Positions 34,373 to 43,980 of a stretch of DNA of 64,000 nt are shown here, in pieces; position 1 is the stretch's first letter, and every line of letters starts with the position of its first letter. The notes under the pieces were generated by a model that saw only the letters and a list, made by a program, of their open reading frames with translations, had not been told where the DNA came from and ran no database searches. Where the stretch lies: NCBI GenBank assembly GCA_045542485.1, contig JAZQLC010000006.1, forward strand, positions 1 to 64,000, given 5' to 3'. The position numbers and the translations under genes were made by a program. Origin of the DNA: SIG575 sp045542485. GTDB taxonomy: Bacteria; Bacillota; Clostridia; Oscillospirales; Acutalibacteraceae.

Positions 34373-37300
34373 ATGAAAGTTACAAAGAAAATTTTATCGC
34401 TTATTCTGGTTTCTGTTATGTTAATTTCAATGTTCAGTACGGGCCTTTCCGTTAATGCTGTTGAAAGCCCCACAGGAACCATCTTCAAGCCTCTTCCCAC
34501 AACACCTGCGGAGAGACCTGCCGTACAGTTTTACTGCACAGAGGTTACTTATGTGGCTAAGGCAGTTAATTCAGTTGAACCCGGCACCACAATTGTCAAA
34601 GCAACACCGTCAGGTATACCTGAGCTTTCAGGTACATATGCAGCACAATCATATGCAGGTGAAACACCCGCTGCTACAAAAATCACTTTTGTAGCAAAAA
34701 CAATAGGCATCACGCCTACCTCACTTACCTGCAACAACGAAACTATTGAATTCTCAGATATGATATATAACGGCGCTACCGGTGAATATACATGTGAAAT
34801 CATAAGCGGTACAGCCGTCAAATATGAAGACGGTACATTTGAGCCACTCGTTTTTACAATGGATTACAAATGGACTGACGGTAACGAATATCAGGAAAAA
34901 TGCGTGTCCTTTGTTGAAGACATCACAACCGGCGGCGTTTTCACTTACATTGAATGCACATTCAAGCCCTTCAGCGGAACTGCATCTTTTTATCGCACCT
35001 CTGTAAGTGCTATCACAAGGCTTCTCGGTAAAGGTGTTTATTACGAGCAACCCGCAAATATCACAACATCAGGTTCTGACCCGTACAAATCATATGGTGT
35101 GTATAACACTGCAACAGCCACGGAGCTTTCTCGTGTTGAATCCGGTTACAACACCCTGCTCTATAAAGATGACAAAAATGTTGAAGCCAAGGGTGGCACA
35201 AAGGATATTTATTTCTCAAACTTCCTTTCCGGTGTCCCCTCTGTTCACATATATGTAGACTCTTCAACAGCAACTACCCTCTCTGACATCAATCTTAGAT
35301 TTGATGCCAACACTCAGGCCCTTTCAGACAGAAACAACAGTAATCCTTACACTGCTGTTTCCAACATATATGTATATGATGGCTTACAGTCAAACGGTCT
35401 TGCCGGCGAAAGCAATACAACGGCCGAAAACACAATCGGCTATGTTGTTCCTGCCAAAGCCAACTACGGAGTGCGTCAGCAGTATGAAAACGCTGCTATG
35501 AATACAATCACCGGTGGCGCAAGGGCTTACAGTAAAATCTTCACAAAAGGTTTTAACGGTACAGTTGCAAACATCGCAGATGGCTCACAGTATACTGTCA
35601 CACACGAATATTATTCATACAACTATGTAAATCATAGCCTTGACGAAGGTAACCTTACAACAATTGCTCAGGTCGCCACTCCAATGACTTTCCACATTGT
35701 AGACAAAAGTGAACTCCGAGACCTTATAGAGTATGTTATGACAAGCGACCCCGACACACCCGTTGTCAGAAACACAAAAAAAGGCACTAATCCTCAGCAG
35801 TGGTACTACCAATCGGGATTCTCAAGCTTCCAGGAAACATATGTCAGAGCGCTCAATGTTGCAAACAACACACGCGCTCCACAGTCGGAAATCGATGCAA
35901 CAACAAAAGCGCTCAAAACAGCTTATTCAAACCTTACTCTTAAAACTGCAGATTACACAGAGGTAAACGCACTCAGAACACAGGCAAATGAAATTGTTAA
36001 AAATGCTTATGCATACAAAGCAGAAGATGTTGCTCTTGTTGAAGAAGCTCTCACATATTACAAACCTAACTATAACATTCTTTATCAGAATGCGGTTGAT
36101 GTAATGGCTGAAAATCTGAGACTTGCAATAAAAAACGCAAAGCCTCTCCCTGCTGATTATCAGGAAGTTTATGCTGCAATAATTGATTTTGAATCACTCG
36201 ATGAGAAGCTTTATACTTCCGATTCATGGCAGAATGTCCTAAATGAAATTTCACTTGTTGATTTTGGTCTTTCTGTTCTTGAACAGTCCACAGTTAACGC
36301 ATATGCTACCTTAATCCGCAGAGCAATTGACGGACTTGTATTAAGAACTGCCGACTTTGATGAGCTTATGGCAACCGTAGAGGAAGCTAAAGGAATAAAA
36401 CTTTCTAATTATTCAAACGCAGATATCATTACATCTCCTCTCAGTGCTGCTGAAGAAGCAATTGAAGATAACAGCATCAATGCCTGGCTCTTAGAAAGAC
36501 AAGACGAAGTTGATGAACTGAATCTGGAACTGAGGACTGCAATTGACAGCCTTGTTCTTAAAGGTATCGACAAATCTGCTCTTAAAGAAGCAATTGAAGC
36601 AGACTTATACGAGCTTGAAAAATATTATGACCAGACTCTGCTTGCTACCTACAAAACTCTTGTGGCAGAAGGTCAGGCGATTTATGATGATGAATCTATG
36701 ACGACCATTCTTCACCAAGAAACAGTCGACAACAAAACTGCTGAAATAACTGCTGCATATGAAGCATTACAAGCTTCTTATAACCTGCCCGTAGACCTTA
36801 CAGGACTGAAAAATGCACTTATCGCAGCTGATGAAATTGAATCTCAGTATTATATTGAGGACGATGAACTGAATGAGTTTTTCGCAGCAAAGGAATCGGG
36901 TTACGAAATCTATTACAGTGACCTTACTTCTGAATCTCAACAATTGGTCAATGATGCTGCTGAGAGAATACATTCGTCAATCAGCGGCCTTACTCTCAAA
37001 CCTGCTGACAAAACAAGACTCAATAGTCTGAAACTTGAACTTGCCACAATGCTTTCAGATGAACTGATAATCACAACATATATTGATGGTGTACTCGGAG
37101 AAAAAACTGTAAGCAAATATAACAGTTCTGACATTGTTGCTCTGATTACTTCAATCAACGCTCTTCTTAAAGAAAATCTCACAATTCTTGATAACGAAAG
37201 AATAGATGCTTTTGCTGATAATATTGAAACTCAAATTGCAGAGCTTGAAACGGCAAAAACAGATGAATATCTTCAACTTGCCATAACAGAATACGAAAAC

Positions 37301-38116
37301 AGCAGCCCTGAACTTTGCACAACAAAGGAATGGACCGAGTACACTGAAAAATATAACGGCGCAAAATCACTTACTGATGATGCCGGTCAGGATGAAATCA
37401 ACGCTGCGCTGACAGACCTGGTAAACGCAAGGCCTCTGTTCTCTGTTGACAAATCTGCACTCATTGAAATTCTTGAAGTTGCAGACAAAATCGACCTTAC
37501 ACTATATGAGACCGACGCTGCCTTTATTGAATTCATCGCGGCAACAACAGAAGGCGAACAAATTATTGACACCGACCTTAAAGACACCGACGACAACAGA
37601 AAACTCGTTGCAGATTCAGTTGCAAGAATTAAAAACGCAATAGATTCTCTCAATCTCATCATCATTGAACCTGAAATTCCGGAAGCATATTTCAAAGCAG
37701 TTGAAGGCACAGAAACAGTTGTCGATAAAGAGCGTGGTATAATCTACGGTCTCCCGGATGATGGTCTCAATAACCTGGAAGGCTATGTTGAATATGCAGG
37801 TGGAGAAATTGAATATGAATCGGATAACGGATCCTTCGGTACCGGCACTGTTGTTAACTTCATTGTAAACGGTGAAGTTTTTGAATCATACACAGTAGTT
37901 ATCTTCGGCGATGTATATTCAGACGGTACAATAGACAGTTTTGATGTTTCAGTTGTAGCAGCATACATTAATGGTGACACTGAAATTGACAATTCATCGC
38001 CCCTTTACCTTGCAGCCGATGTATATGCTGACGGTGTTATTGATACATTCGATCTTGCAGTGCTTATGACATATGTAAACGGCGACTGCGAAATTTCACA
38101 GACACCTGAATTTTAA
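34373..38116 (+). CDS. Large secreted protein with FIVAR-like helical repeats and a C-terminal dockerin-like domain
   Basis: 1247 residues. A clear signal peptide (about 1-29, cleavage after VNA) leads to a beta-rich region of about 450 residues without a known domain. Residues about 490-1110 are helical repeats of some 70-90 residues, each ending like IDGLVLRTAD, IDSLVLKGID or ISGLTLKPAD, which recall FIVAR-type surface modules. The last 72 residues hold a pair of calcium-loop repeats, DVYSDGTIDSFD and DVYADGVIDTFD, spaced as in type I dockerins, though position 3 is Tyr where Asn/Asp is usual. No catalytic motif is visible. It could be an adhesin or a structural part of a cellulosome/amylosome-like complex. 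GGAGG lies 8-9 bases before the ATG, and a TATAAT stands at 34344-34349 without a good -35. Confidence 0.85.
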   Translation: MKVTKKILSLILVSVMLISMFSTGLSVNAVESPTGTIFKPLPTTPAERPAVQFYCTEVTYVAKAVNSVEPGTTIVKATPSGIPELSGTYAAQSYAGETPAATKITFVAKTIGITPTSLTCNNETIEFSDMIYNGATGEYTCEIISGTAVKYEDGTFEPLVFTMDYKWTDGNEYQEKCVSFVEDITTGGVFTYIECTFKPFSGTASFYRTSVSAITRLLGKGVYYEQPANITTSGSDPYKSYGVYNTATATELSRVESGYNTLLYKDDKNVEAKGGTKDIYFSNFLSGVPSVHIYVDSSTATTLSDINLRFDANTQALSDRNNSNPYTAVSNIYVYDGLQSNGLAGESNTTAENTIGYVVPAKANYGVRQQYENAAMNTITGGARAYSKIFTKGFNGTVANIADGSQYTVTHEYYSYNYVNHSLDEGNLTTIAQVATPMTFHIVDKSELRDLIEYVMTSDPDTPVVRNTKKGTNPQQWYYQSGFSSFQETYVRALNVANNTRAPQSEIDATTKALKTAYSNLTLKTADYTEVNALRTQANEIVKNAYAYKAEDVALVEEALTYYKPNYNILYQNAVDVMAENLRLAIKNAKPLPADYQEVYAAIIDFESLDEKLYTSDSWQNVLNEISLVDFGLSVLEQSTVNAYATLIRRAIDGLVLRTADFDELMATVEEAKGIKLSNYSNADIITSPLSAAEEAIEDNSINAWLLERQDEVDELNLELRTAIDSLVLKGIDKSALKEAIEADLYELEKYYDQTLLATYKTLVAEGQAIYDDESMTTILHQETVDNKTAEITAAYEALQASYNLPVDLTGLKNALIAADEIESQYYIEDDELNEFFAAKESGYEIYYSDLTSESQQLVNDAAERIHSSISGLTLKPADKTRLNSLKLELATMLSDELIITTYIDGVLGEKTVSKYNSSDIVALITSINALLKENLTILDNERIDAFADNIETQIAELETAKTDEYLQLAITEYENSSPELCTTKEWTEYTEKYNGAKSLTDDAGQDEINAALTDLVNARPLFSVDKSALIEILEVADKIDLTLYETDAAFIEFIAATTEGEQIIDTDLKDTDDNRKLVADSVARIKNAIDSLNLIIIEPEIPEAYFKAVEGTETVVDKERGIIYGLPDDGLNNLEGYVEYAGGEIEYESDNGSFGTGTVVNFIVNGEVFESYTVVIFGDVYSDGTIDSFDVSVVAAYINGDTEIDNSSPLYLAADVYADGVIDTFDLAVLMTYVNGDCEISQTPEF

Positions 38117-38132
38117 TTGTGCTAATAAAACA

Positions 38133-38170
38133 GCACCTGAGTGATATAAAACTCAGGTGCCGTGTTTTTT
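38133..38170. terminator. Bidirectional terminator between the dockerin-protein gene and cdaR
   Basis: GCACCTGAGT (38133-38142) pairs with ACTCAGGTGC (38151-38160). T-rich sequence (to 38170) follows on the plus strand, and A-rich sequence before it gives a T-run on the minus strand, so it can close both convergent genes. Confidence 0.85.
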
Positions 38171-38173
38171 ATT

Positions 38174-39502
38174 TTACGAAACCACAACATTTACAGATAT
38201 ACTGTATGTGCCGTATGCCCAGCAGTTTGAGTTCTGGACAGTTATCTTTGCAGTAACAGAGTCTCTGCCTGTTTTTCCGTTATAACCGGACATATCAACA
38301 ACTGCATATACCGATTCGGAATCAAGCTCTGAAATTGCGTTTTTTCCTCCGAAGATTGTAACGCCCTTCAGCGGCAAAGCTGAATCTACAAGCGAAACTA
38401 TACAGTTATCAGGCACATTGGTAAAGGAAATTCTGCTCTTATCAATTTCCACAACCTTTTTGGAAGCTTCAAAAATATTGACGGTTACTGTCACTTCTTC
38501 CACTTCATCAAAAATTTTCAGGTTAGTGGGGAAATCTTCCTTTCTGAATTTGAAGACATTCTTTCCGGACTTCACTTTCGTGAAATCAATTGTGCCCACT
38601 GAAATGTTTTCCATCTCAGCTATAACATCTGCCGTTGCACCGATTTTCAGAGTAGACGGACTGATTGTTATACTTTCAATGAAATCTCTGTAATTTTCAG
38701 GGGTGTTCGAAAATTGGACAGCTGTTGCAAACTCTGCTTCCTTGAGAACGGGAACAGTAATCACAACGGGGTTTTCATCCTTGAGCTGCACATAGTTGAC
38801 TTTATTACCGTAATTATCAACAAGGTCGATAACAGCATTGAAATACGCAGTTTTTTCAAGTTTTTTTGTGTTGTCCTTGTCTTCGTCGCTGACCTTCGCA
38901 AAAATATTGTCCTTATCAATTCTGTTAATCTGCGTTGCAGCACCACAAACTGTTACCGTTGTGGTAGAAAGAACAGGTCCTTCCACATAATACCCGTCAG
39001 GAATAATGTCTTCCGGAATTTCCTCAGTTTTCAGGTCTATCTGAATTTCTTTATAAGCATCGAAGTAGACTTCAACCTGCTCACTTGAGAGAGAAACAAT
39101 TTCATAGTCCGCATTAGGATTATTCTTCGTGGGAACAAGCTGAAGCGAATGAGCACCAACAGAATCAACATAATTAAGATTTGCAGTAACTGTTATATCA
39201 TCAGGAGAAATATCCTTCTGTCTTATTGAATATCTTTTTCCTTTAACTGTAACATCTACTGTATATTCCTTTTCCGTAAACGGCTGCAAATCAAGGCGCT
39301 CGGCAGTAGTGTTTTCCGTGTTGATTATGACGGGAACATCCTGAATTTTATAGGTTGTTTCCGGGCTGAATTCCATTACAACAACAATCCATGTCAGAAA
39401 CGCTGCAAAGAAAGAGAAAACTGCAAGATATCTGTTGTTGTAAAACAGATTGTGGAAGAACGGCTTTTTGCCTTTTTGTGTCTGATTATTTCTTTTCATC
39501 AA
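38174..39502 (-). CDS. cdaR: YbbR-domain protein, CdaA regulator
   Basis: 442 residues. One N-terminal membrane helix (about 27-46, YLAVFSFFAAFLTWIVVVME) is followed by four extracytoplasmic YbbR-type beta repeats (start patterns such as VPVIINTENTTAE and IDLKTEEIPEDIIPDGYYVE). CdaR proteins bind CdaA and tune c-di-AMP synthesis. Its start overlaps the end of cdaA by 17 bases, so the pair is translated together. In many Firmicutes glmM comes next; here a convergent gene follows instead. Confidence 0.9.
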   Translation of the reverse strand: MMKRNNQTQKGKKPFFHNLFYNNRYLAVFSFFAAFLTWIVVVMEFSPETTYKIQDVPVIINTENTTAERLDLQPFTEKEYTVDVTVKGKRYSIRQKDISPDDITVTANLNYVDSVGAHSLQLVPTKNNPNADYEIVSLSSEQVEVYFDAYKEIQIDLKTEEIPEDIIPDGYYVEGPVLSTTTVTVCGAATQINRIDKDNIFAKVSDEDKDNTKKLEKTAYFNAVIDLVDNYGNKVNYVQLKDENPVVITVPVLKEAEFATAVQFSNTPENYRDFIESITISPSTLKIGATADVIAEMENISVGTIDFTKVKSGKNVFKFRKEDFPTNLKIFDEVEEVTVTVNIFEASKKVVEIDKSRISFTNVPDNCIVSLVDSALPLKGVTIFGGKNAISELDSESVYAVVDMSGYNGKTGRDSVTAKITVQNSNCWAYGTYSISVNVVVS

Positions 39503-40385
39503 ACTTTCCTCCCATTCTGCTCTTTGTGAATTCTAAGAAGGATTCGACTGTACCTTTGTTTTTCTTATCAACCTCAAGTGCTTCAAACAATATTTTTTCA
39601 AGCTCCTCGGGAGTCAGATTACGGACAAGCTTACCCTTTTCCGCCACGGAAATTATGCCCGTTTCTTCACTTGTGATAACAAGGATTGCATCGCTCTGCT
39701 CACTCATACCGATAGCAGCTCTGTGGCGTGTACCAAGCTCCTTATCAACATTCTTTTCAGTGAGAGGCAGAATACAGGCAGCAGCACAGATTCTGTTTTC
39801 CCTGACAACCACAGCACCATCGTGAAGCGGTGAATTGGGGAAAAACAGATTTCCGAAAACCTGCTCCTTGGCAATAGCATCAATCTCCGTACCTGTTTTG
39901 ATAATTTCACCAAGCAGTGTATTTCTTTCAAAGACTGTGAGTGAACCGATTTTATTTTCGCTCATTGTCTTCACTGCACTGACAAATTCTGACACCATAA
40001 CTTTAACGGGCGACTCCTTATCAGCATCCTTACTTTTTACAAAAAACTTCTTTGCAAAGTTTTTGAAGCCGTTACGACCTGCCGTTTCAAGAGCGTGTCT
40101 GATTTCAGGACTGAACAAAATGATAAGCACAAGAATCAGGTTTGAAAACAGTGTTTTAAAAATATATTCACTTGCCTGCATTTCAAGTACAAGAATAACT
40201 CCGAATGCCACAAGAACAAGAAGCAGACCCTTTATAAGCTGGAATGCTCTTGTGTCACGCAGAAGTTTTATAGCCTGATATATGATGAAGGCAACGAGAA
40301 GAATATCCAGCAAATCAATAAAGCCGAATGATGAAAATACATTTTTCAGTTTCGTTGCATAATCGGAAATAGTTTCAACGAACAT
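39486..40385 (-). CDS. cdaA: Membrane diadenylate cyclase CdaA
   Basis: 299 residues. Three N-terminal membrane helices (about 20-95), then a DAC domain with both catalytic motifs: DGA in PLHDGAVVVRENR and RHR in LGTRHRAAIGMSE. It makes c-di-AMP from two ATP; this messenger controls potassium and osmolyte balance and cell-wall stability. TAGGAG stands 9-10 bases before the ATG. Confidence 0.96.
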   Translation of the reverse strand: MFVETISDYATKLKNVFSSFGFIDLLDILLVAFIIYQAIKLLRDTRAFQLIKGLLLVLVAFGVILVLEMQASEYIFKTLFSNLILVLIILFSPEIRHALETAGRNGFKNFAKKFFVKSKDADKESPVKVMVSEFVSAVKTMSENKIGSLTVFERNTLLGEIIKTGTEIDAIAKEQVFGNLFFPNSPLHDGAVVVRENRICAAACILPLTEKNVDKELGTRHRAAIGMSEQSDAILVITSEETGIISVAEKGKLVRNLTPEELEKILFEALEVDKKNKGTVESFLEFTKSRMGGKFDEKK

Positions 40386-40424
40386 AACTGTTTAACTCCT
40401 AATTTTTAAATTACTTATATAATA

Positions 40425-41573
40425 TCACACTTTTTTTGTTTTGGCAATTTTATTTACACAATTGATTAAATATTCTATATCATTTTTTCTGCTGAATGCA
40501 GAAACCGACACTCTCGCAGTGCCTGTTGAGAGTGTGCCGTAATGTTCGTGTGCGCAAACATTACAATGATAGCCGCCACGGATGGCAATTCCGTATTCCG
40601 AAAGAGCAGTCGCCGTCTCCTCTCCTGTTCTGTGAGGAATATTAAAAGACAAAATCGGCACAAATCTTTTCTCATCGAATTTGTTATAAATAAACACATT
40701 ATCAGAATTAAGAAAATTTCTGTAAAGTCCTTCAATAAGATGACACTCTTTTTCCCTGATATTGCCGATTTTTTCCCGTCTGACAAAGCTGACTCCCTTG
40801 CCAAGAGCAATAATGCCCACAGTATTCAGTGTACCGCACTCAAATCTGTCAGGCCAAAAAGACGGTTGAAGTAAACTCCTGCTCTCACTGCCTGTACCGC
40901 CTTCAATAATCGTGTCAAGCTCAATACCATCTTTGACTATAAGCACTCCCGTACCTGCAGGACCGTAAAGACCCTTGTGTCCCGGCATACAAAGACAAGA
41001 AATATTATCTTTCATAATATCGATATCAAGTATCCCTGCAGCCTGTGAGGCATCAACAATCAACGGAATGTTATACTCCGCGGCAAGTTGTCCGATTTTT
41101 CTTATAGGTAGAATATCGCCGAATACATTTGATGCGTAGGTGCAGACAATAAAGCATGTGTTTTTTCTGATCTTTCTCTCAAAATTCCTGACAGTCATTT
41201 CATCGTTTTCTGCAATTCTTACCGTGTCATAGGAAAAATCCATTTTTTCGGTAAGCTTCTCAAGTGGTCTCATAACTGAATTGTGTTCAAGAGAAGACGT
41301 AATTGCGTGACCGCCGTTTCTTGCAAGACCCTTGATTGCGATATTCAGAGAATGAGTGCAGTTGGATGTGAAAATTATATTTTCTTCACTGTCAGCTCCG
41401 AACATTTCCGCAAGTGAATGTCTTACTTTATAAATTTCAAGAGCAGTGTCACTGCTCATCTTGTATCCGCCCCTACCCGGATTTGCACCGAATTTTTCTG
41501 AAGAAGTAAGCAGTGCATTTCTCACTTCAGGCGGTTTGGGATAAGTTGTTGCACTGTTGTCAAGATAAATCAT
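40425..41573 (-). CDS. Class V aminotransferase, cysteine desulfurase family (TIGR01977-like)
   Basis: 382 residues. PLP enzyme: IYLDNSATTYPKPPEV is the usual start, LEHNSVMRP and VDASQAAGILDID bind the cofactor, and CMPGHKGLYGPAGTGVL contains the Schiff-base Lys. The active-site Cys lies in RGGYHCNVCAHEHYG. This branch is the stand-alone SufS/Csd-like group found with DUF3343 in Clostridia, rather than the IscS of the Isc operon. It would release sulfur (or selenium) from cysteine (selenocysteine). Its ATG overlaps the DUF3343 stop codon by 4 bases. Confidence 0.9.
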   Translation of the reverse strand: MIYLDNSATTYPKPPEVRNALLTSSEKFGANPGRGGYKMSSDTALEIYKVRHSLAEMFGADSEENIIFTSNCTHSLNIAIKGLARNGGHAITSSLEHNSVMRPLEKLTEKMDFSYDTVRIAENDEMTVRNFERKIRKNTCFIVCTYASNVFGDILPIRKIGQLAAEYNIPLIVDASQAAGILDIDIMKDNISCLCMPGHKGLYGPAGTGVLIVKDGIELDTIIEGGTGSESRSLLQPSFWPDRFECGTLNTVGIIALGKGVSFVRREKIGNIREKECHLIEGLYRNFLNSDNVFIYNKFDEKRFVPILSFNIPHRTGEETATALSEYGIAIRGGYHCNVCAHEHYGTLSTGTARVSVSAFSRKNDIEYLINCVNKIAKTKKV

Positions 41574-41797
41574 TGGCCGTATGAGCCGATATATCCCAAA
41601 AATCTCACATTATTTCTTCTGAGAGCTGCTTCAATTCTGACCTTATCCCCATCTGCAAAAACAGAATATCCGCAGCCCCTGCCGTTGGCAGTATTGCCGT
41701 TTCTCACAACCTGAGCGTAAATCCCATTCAGAGTGAGAGCATTTTTCATTCTGATTGCGTGGGTAACAGAGTCTGCTTTTAAATATAACCGATTCAT
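41570..41797 (-). CDS. DUF3343 small protein, putative sulfur/selenium carrier
   Basis: 75 residues. The family has an N-terminal strand and helix that grip small ligands (LKADSVTHAIRMKNALTLNG here) and a Cys-Gly near the middle, seen as GRGCGYSVFADGD. Only one Cys is present. Fusion and neighbour data known for this family link it to cysteine desulfurases, and here the desulfurase gene overlaps it by 4 bases, so a role as acceptor of sulfur or selenium is a reasonable inference. Confidence 0.75.
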   Translation of the reverse strand: MNRLYLKADSVTHAIRMKNALTLNGIYAQVVRNGNTANGRGCGYSVFADGDKVRIEAALRRNNVRFLGYIGSYGQ

Positions 41798-41851
41798 TTT
41801 ATCACCTCATTTCCATATTACATAATATGAAAAGAGGGACAATTTGTCCTG

Positions 41852-42325
41852 TTATTTATTTTCGATTAAAACTACTGCATGTGCAGAAATGCCTCTGCCT
41901 TCCCCTGTGAAACCCATCTTTTCTTCGGTAGTCGCTTTGACGCTCACTGAATCGAAATCGATTTTACAGCTTTCTGCGATGTTTTTACGCATCATATCAA
42001 TATATGGAGAAAGTTTTGGTCTCTGAGCAATTACGGTAGAATCAATATTCACAATTCTATAACCTTTTTCCCTAAGTCTTTCAACCACTTCTTCAAGAAG
42101 TTTTCTGCTGTCTGCACCAAGAAAACGGTCATCGTTATCGGGAAAAAGTTTACCGATGTCCCCCAGTGCTGCTGCGCCGAGCAGAGCATCACTTATTGCG
42201 TGAAGAAGCACATCAGCGTCTGAGTGACCGAGGAGTCCCTTTTCAAATTCAATTTCAACTCCGCCAAGAATCAATTTTCTGTTTTCAGTTAATTTGTGAA
42301 CATCGTAGCCATGACCGATTCTCAT
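41852..42325 (-). CDS. ispF: 2-C-methyl-D-erythritol 2,4-cyclodiphosphate synthase
   Basis: 157 residues, normal length. Metal site: RIGHGYDVHKL (Asp and His) and LGHSDADVLLHAISDALLGA (His). SVKATTEEKMGFTGEGRGIS is the C-terminal signature. Fifth step of the MEP pathway, thus metabolically linked to dxs at 17315-19180. ispD is not adjacent. The ATG overlaps the rnmV stop codon by 4 bases. Confidence 0.97.
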   Translation of the reverse strand: MRIGHGYDVHKLTENRKLILGGVEIEFEKGLLGHSDADVLLHAISDALLGAAALGDIGKLFPDNDDRFLGADSRKLLEEVVERLREKGYRIVNIDSTVIAQRPKLSPYIDMMRKNIAESCKIDFDSVSVKATTEEKMGFTGEGRGISAHAVVLIENK

Positions 42326-42915
42326 AATTCTTCCTCGATTTCTTTTACAATTATTTTATATTCTTCCCTTGTCATAAAAACATTAAGCATCTGAACAAGG
42401 GCATTTGTGGAAAGTTTTGACGGAAGAGAAGACCTTTGAAGAAGTCTTTTCCTTTTTTCAGTACAGTTTTCTTTACCGAAAAATCCATCCTCATATAAGT
42501 CAAGCTTTGTTATCGGCTCAGAAACCTTCTCTTCATATCCCGACACGACACCTGCTCTTCTGAACGCCTCCACAATTACTTCATCAGGTACACCTTCTAC
42601 GCCCAGAAGACCCTCCGCCGAGGTTTGTGTTTTTCTTTTTTCCTTGCCGAAAAGTTCAGGTATGTAAACGTGCTTGATGTGTTCTTTATTAATACTTCCT
42701 GTGAGAAAGGAACGAATCATAAGTCCTGCCGAATCACTGTCGGTAAGAATGAGTATTCCCCTTTTCGCTGCAAGACTTCTGATGAAATTCTGTTTTTCCT
42801 TGTCCTTGAAAATGCCAAAACCGTCAGTTGTTATTATGGGTGCATCAATAATTGATGAAAGCTTGATTTTATCGTACTTCCCTTCGACTATCACTGCTTC
42901 TTTGATTTTAATCAT
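42322..42915 (-). CDS. rnmV: Ribonuclease M5
   Basis: 197 residues. Toprim domain with KEAVIVEGKYDKIKL (catalytic Glu) and ILILTDSDSAGLMIRSFL (DxD pair), then the C-terminal rRNA/L18-contact region with EGLLGVEGVPDEVIVEAFRR. It matures 5S rRNA in Firmicutes. It lies directly between holA and ispF. Confidence 0.93.
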   Translation of the reverse strand: MIKIKEAVIVEGKYDKIKLSSIIDAPIITTDGFGIFKDKEKQNFIRSLAAKRGILILTDSDSAGLMIRSFLTGSINKEHIKHVYIPELFGKEKRKTQTSAEGLLGVEGVPDEVIVEAFRRAGVVSGYEEKVSEPITKLDLYEDGFFGKENCTEKRKRLLQRSSLPSKLSTNALVQMLNVFMTREEYKIIVKEIEEEL

Positions 42916-43970
42916 TATACTGTTACCCTTTCTCCGTTAGCAGCAAGAATGAGCTTCACAATTGTTTCCTCAAGAATGAGAGTTTTGTTGACAGAAGAGC
43001 TTTTCAGTTTCACATCGGCAGCTGCAAGAATTTCAAGGCATACCCTGATAGCTGAAATATCAATCTTTGACGCATCTCTTGCAGCGTTTGTGAGTCTGAA
43101 TGCTCTGTTCTGATAGTTGTAATATTTTGCAGCACCGTCTGCCCTGTCACCTGATGAGAGAAAAACTTTTGCTCTGTAAATATCTACATATGCATTGATA
43201 AGCTGACTGTTGATATTTATAGGCTCTTCTTTCTGAGAAATAAGTGTTTTGAGAATTTCAAAGGCCTTTTCGTTTCTTCCCTGAAGAATATCAGTGGCAA
43301 GGTCAAAAACCCTTGCAGTAACCGACCTTACGGCAAGAGACTCAATATGCTCTCTTTTAATCTCGCTTTTGTCCACATAGAAACAAAGCTTCTCAAGCTC
43401 GTTGAGCAGATTGTTCATATCGTCACCGACAAGGTTTATAAGGTATTCTGCATTCTGCTGAGAAACAGTACATCCTCTCTTGTTTGCGCCTGAAACAAGA
43501 AGTTTCACAAGCTGTGAGCGTGTTTTTTTATCAAGAGAAACGACACTGCCGTACTTGTTCATCATTGTTATGATTTTTTTCCACTTGTCGTTTTTCTTCA
43601 CATCAACTTCAACATTCTGCATCCAGAAGAGAATGACAGTTGTTTCGGGAATGTCGCAGATAATTTCTTCAATCTGTTTTTTCTCCGCCTCACCGGCTTT
43701 GTCAAACTTAAAATCCTTAACCACAATCAATGTACGCTCATCCATCATCGGAAGCGCCTCTGTACAAGCAGCAATATCATCAAATGACACACTGTCACCG
43801 TCAAAGGTGTGAAGATTGAACATAGCAAAGTCCTTTTTCACTGCCTTTGCGATAATCTGACCTGCATAAAAATCTTTGAGGTAAGGCTCATTACCGTAAA
43901 TGAAATAGAGATTGGAAAATTCTCTGTTCTTTATATGAAGTTTTAAATCGTTTTCAAAAATTTCAGCCAT
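42915..43970 (-). CDS. holA: DNA polymerase III subunit delta
   Basis: 351 residues. LYFIYGNEPYLKDFYAGQII is the N-terminal nucleotide-fold start; TEALPMMDERTLIVVKDFKF, VVSLDKKTRSQL, NLVGDDMNNLLNELEKL and ARVFDLATDILQGRNEKAFEI follow in the usual order (quoted in parts). It is the clamp-opening subunit of the clamp loader. It comes after comEC as in most Firmicutes; rpsT, often next, is absent. Confidence 0.95.
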   Translation of the reverse strand: MAEIFENDLKLHIKNREFSNLYFIYGNEPYLKDFYAGQIIAKAVKKDFAMFNLHTFDGDSVSFDDIAACTEALPMMDERTLIVVKDFKFDKAGEAEKKQIEEIICDIPETTVILFWMQNVEVDVKKNDKWKKIITMMNKYGSVVSLDKKTRSQLVKLLVSGANKRGCTVSQQNAEYLINLVGDDMNNLLNELEKLCFYVDKSEIKREHIESLAVRSVTARVFDLATDILQGRNEKAFEILKTLISQKEEPININSQLINAYVDIYRAKVFLSSGDRADGAAKYYNYQNRAFRLTNAARDASKIDISAIRVCLEILAAADVKLKSSSVNKTLILEETIVKLILAANGERVTV

Positions 43971-43980
43971 TTCAAATCTC

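Noticed and set aside
35900..37640. Tandem DNA repeat in the dockerin-protein gene
   Set aside because: The repeats are visible only at protein level and are diverged in DNA, so no DNA repeat feature is called.
41837..41849. Small GGAC/GTCC hairpin after ispF
   Set aside because: The stem is too short and the T-run too weak to call a terminator with confidence.
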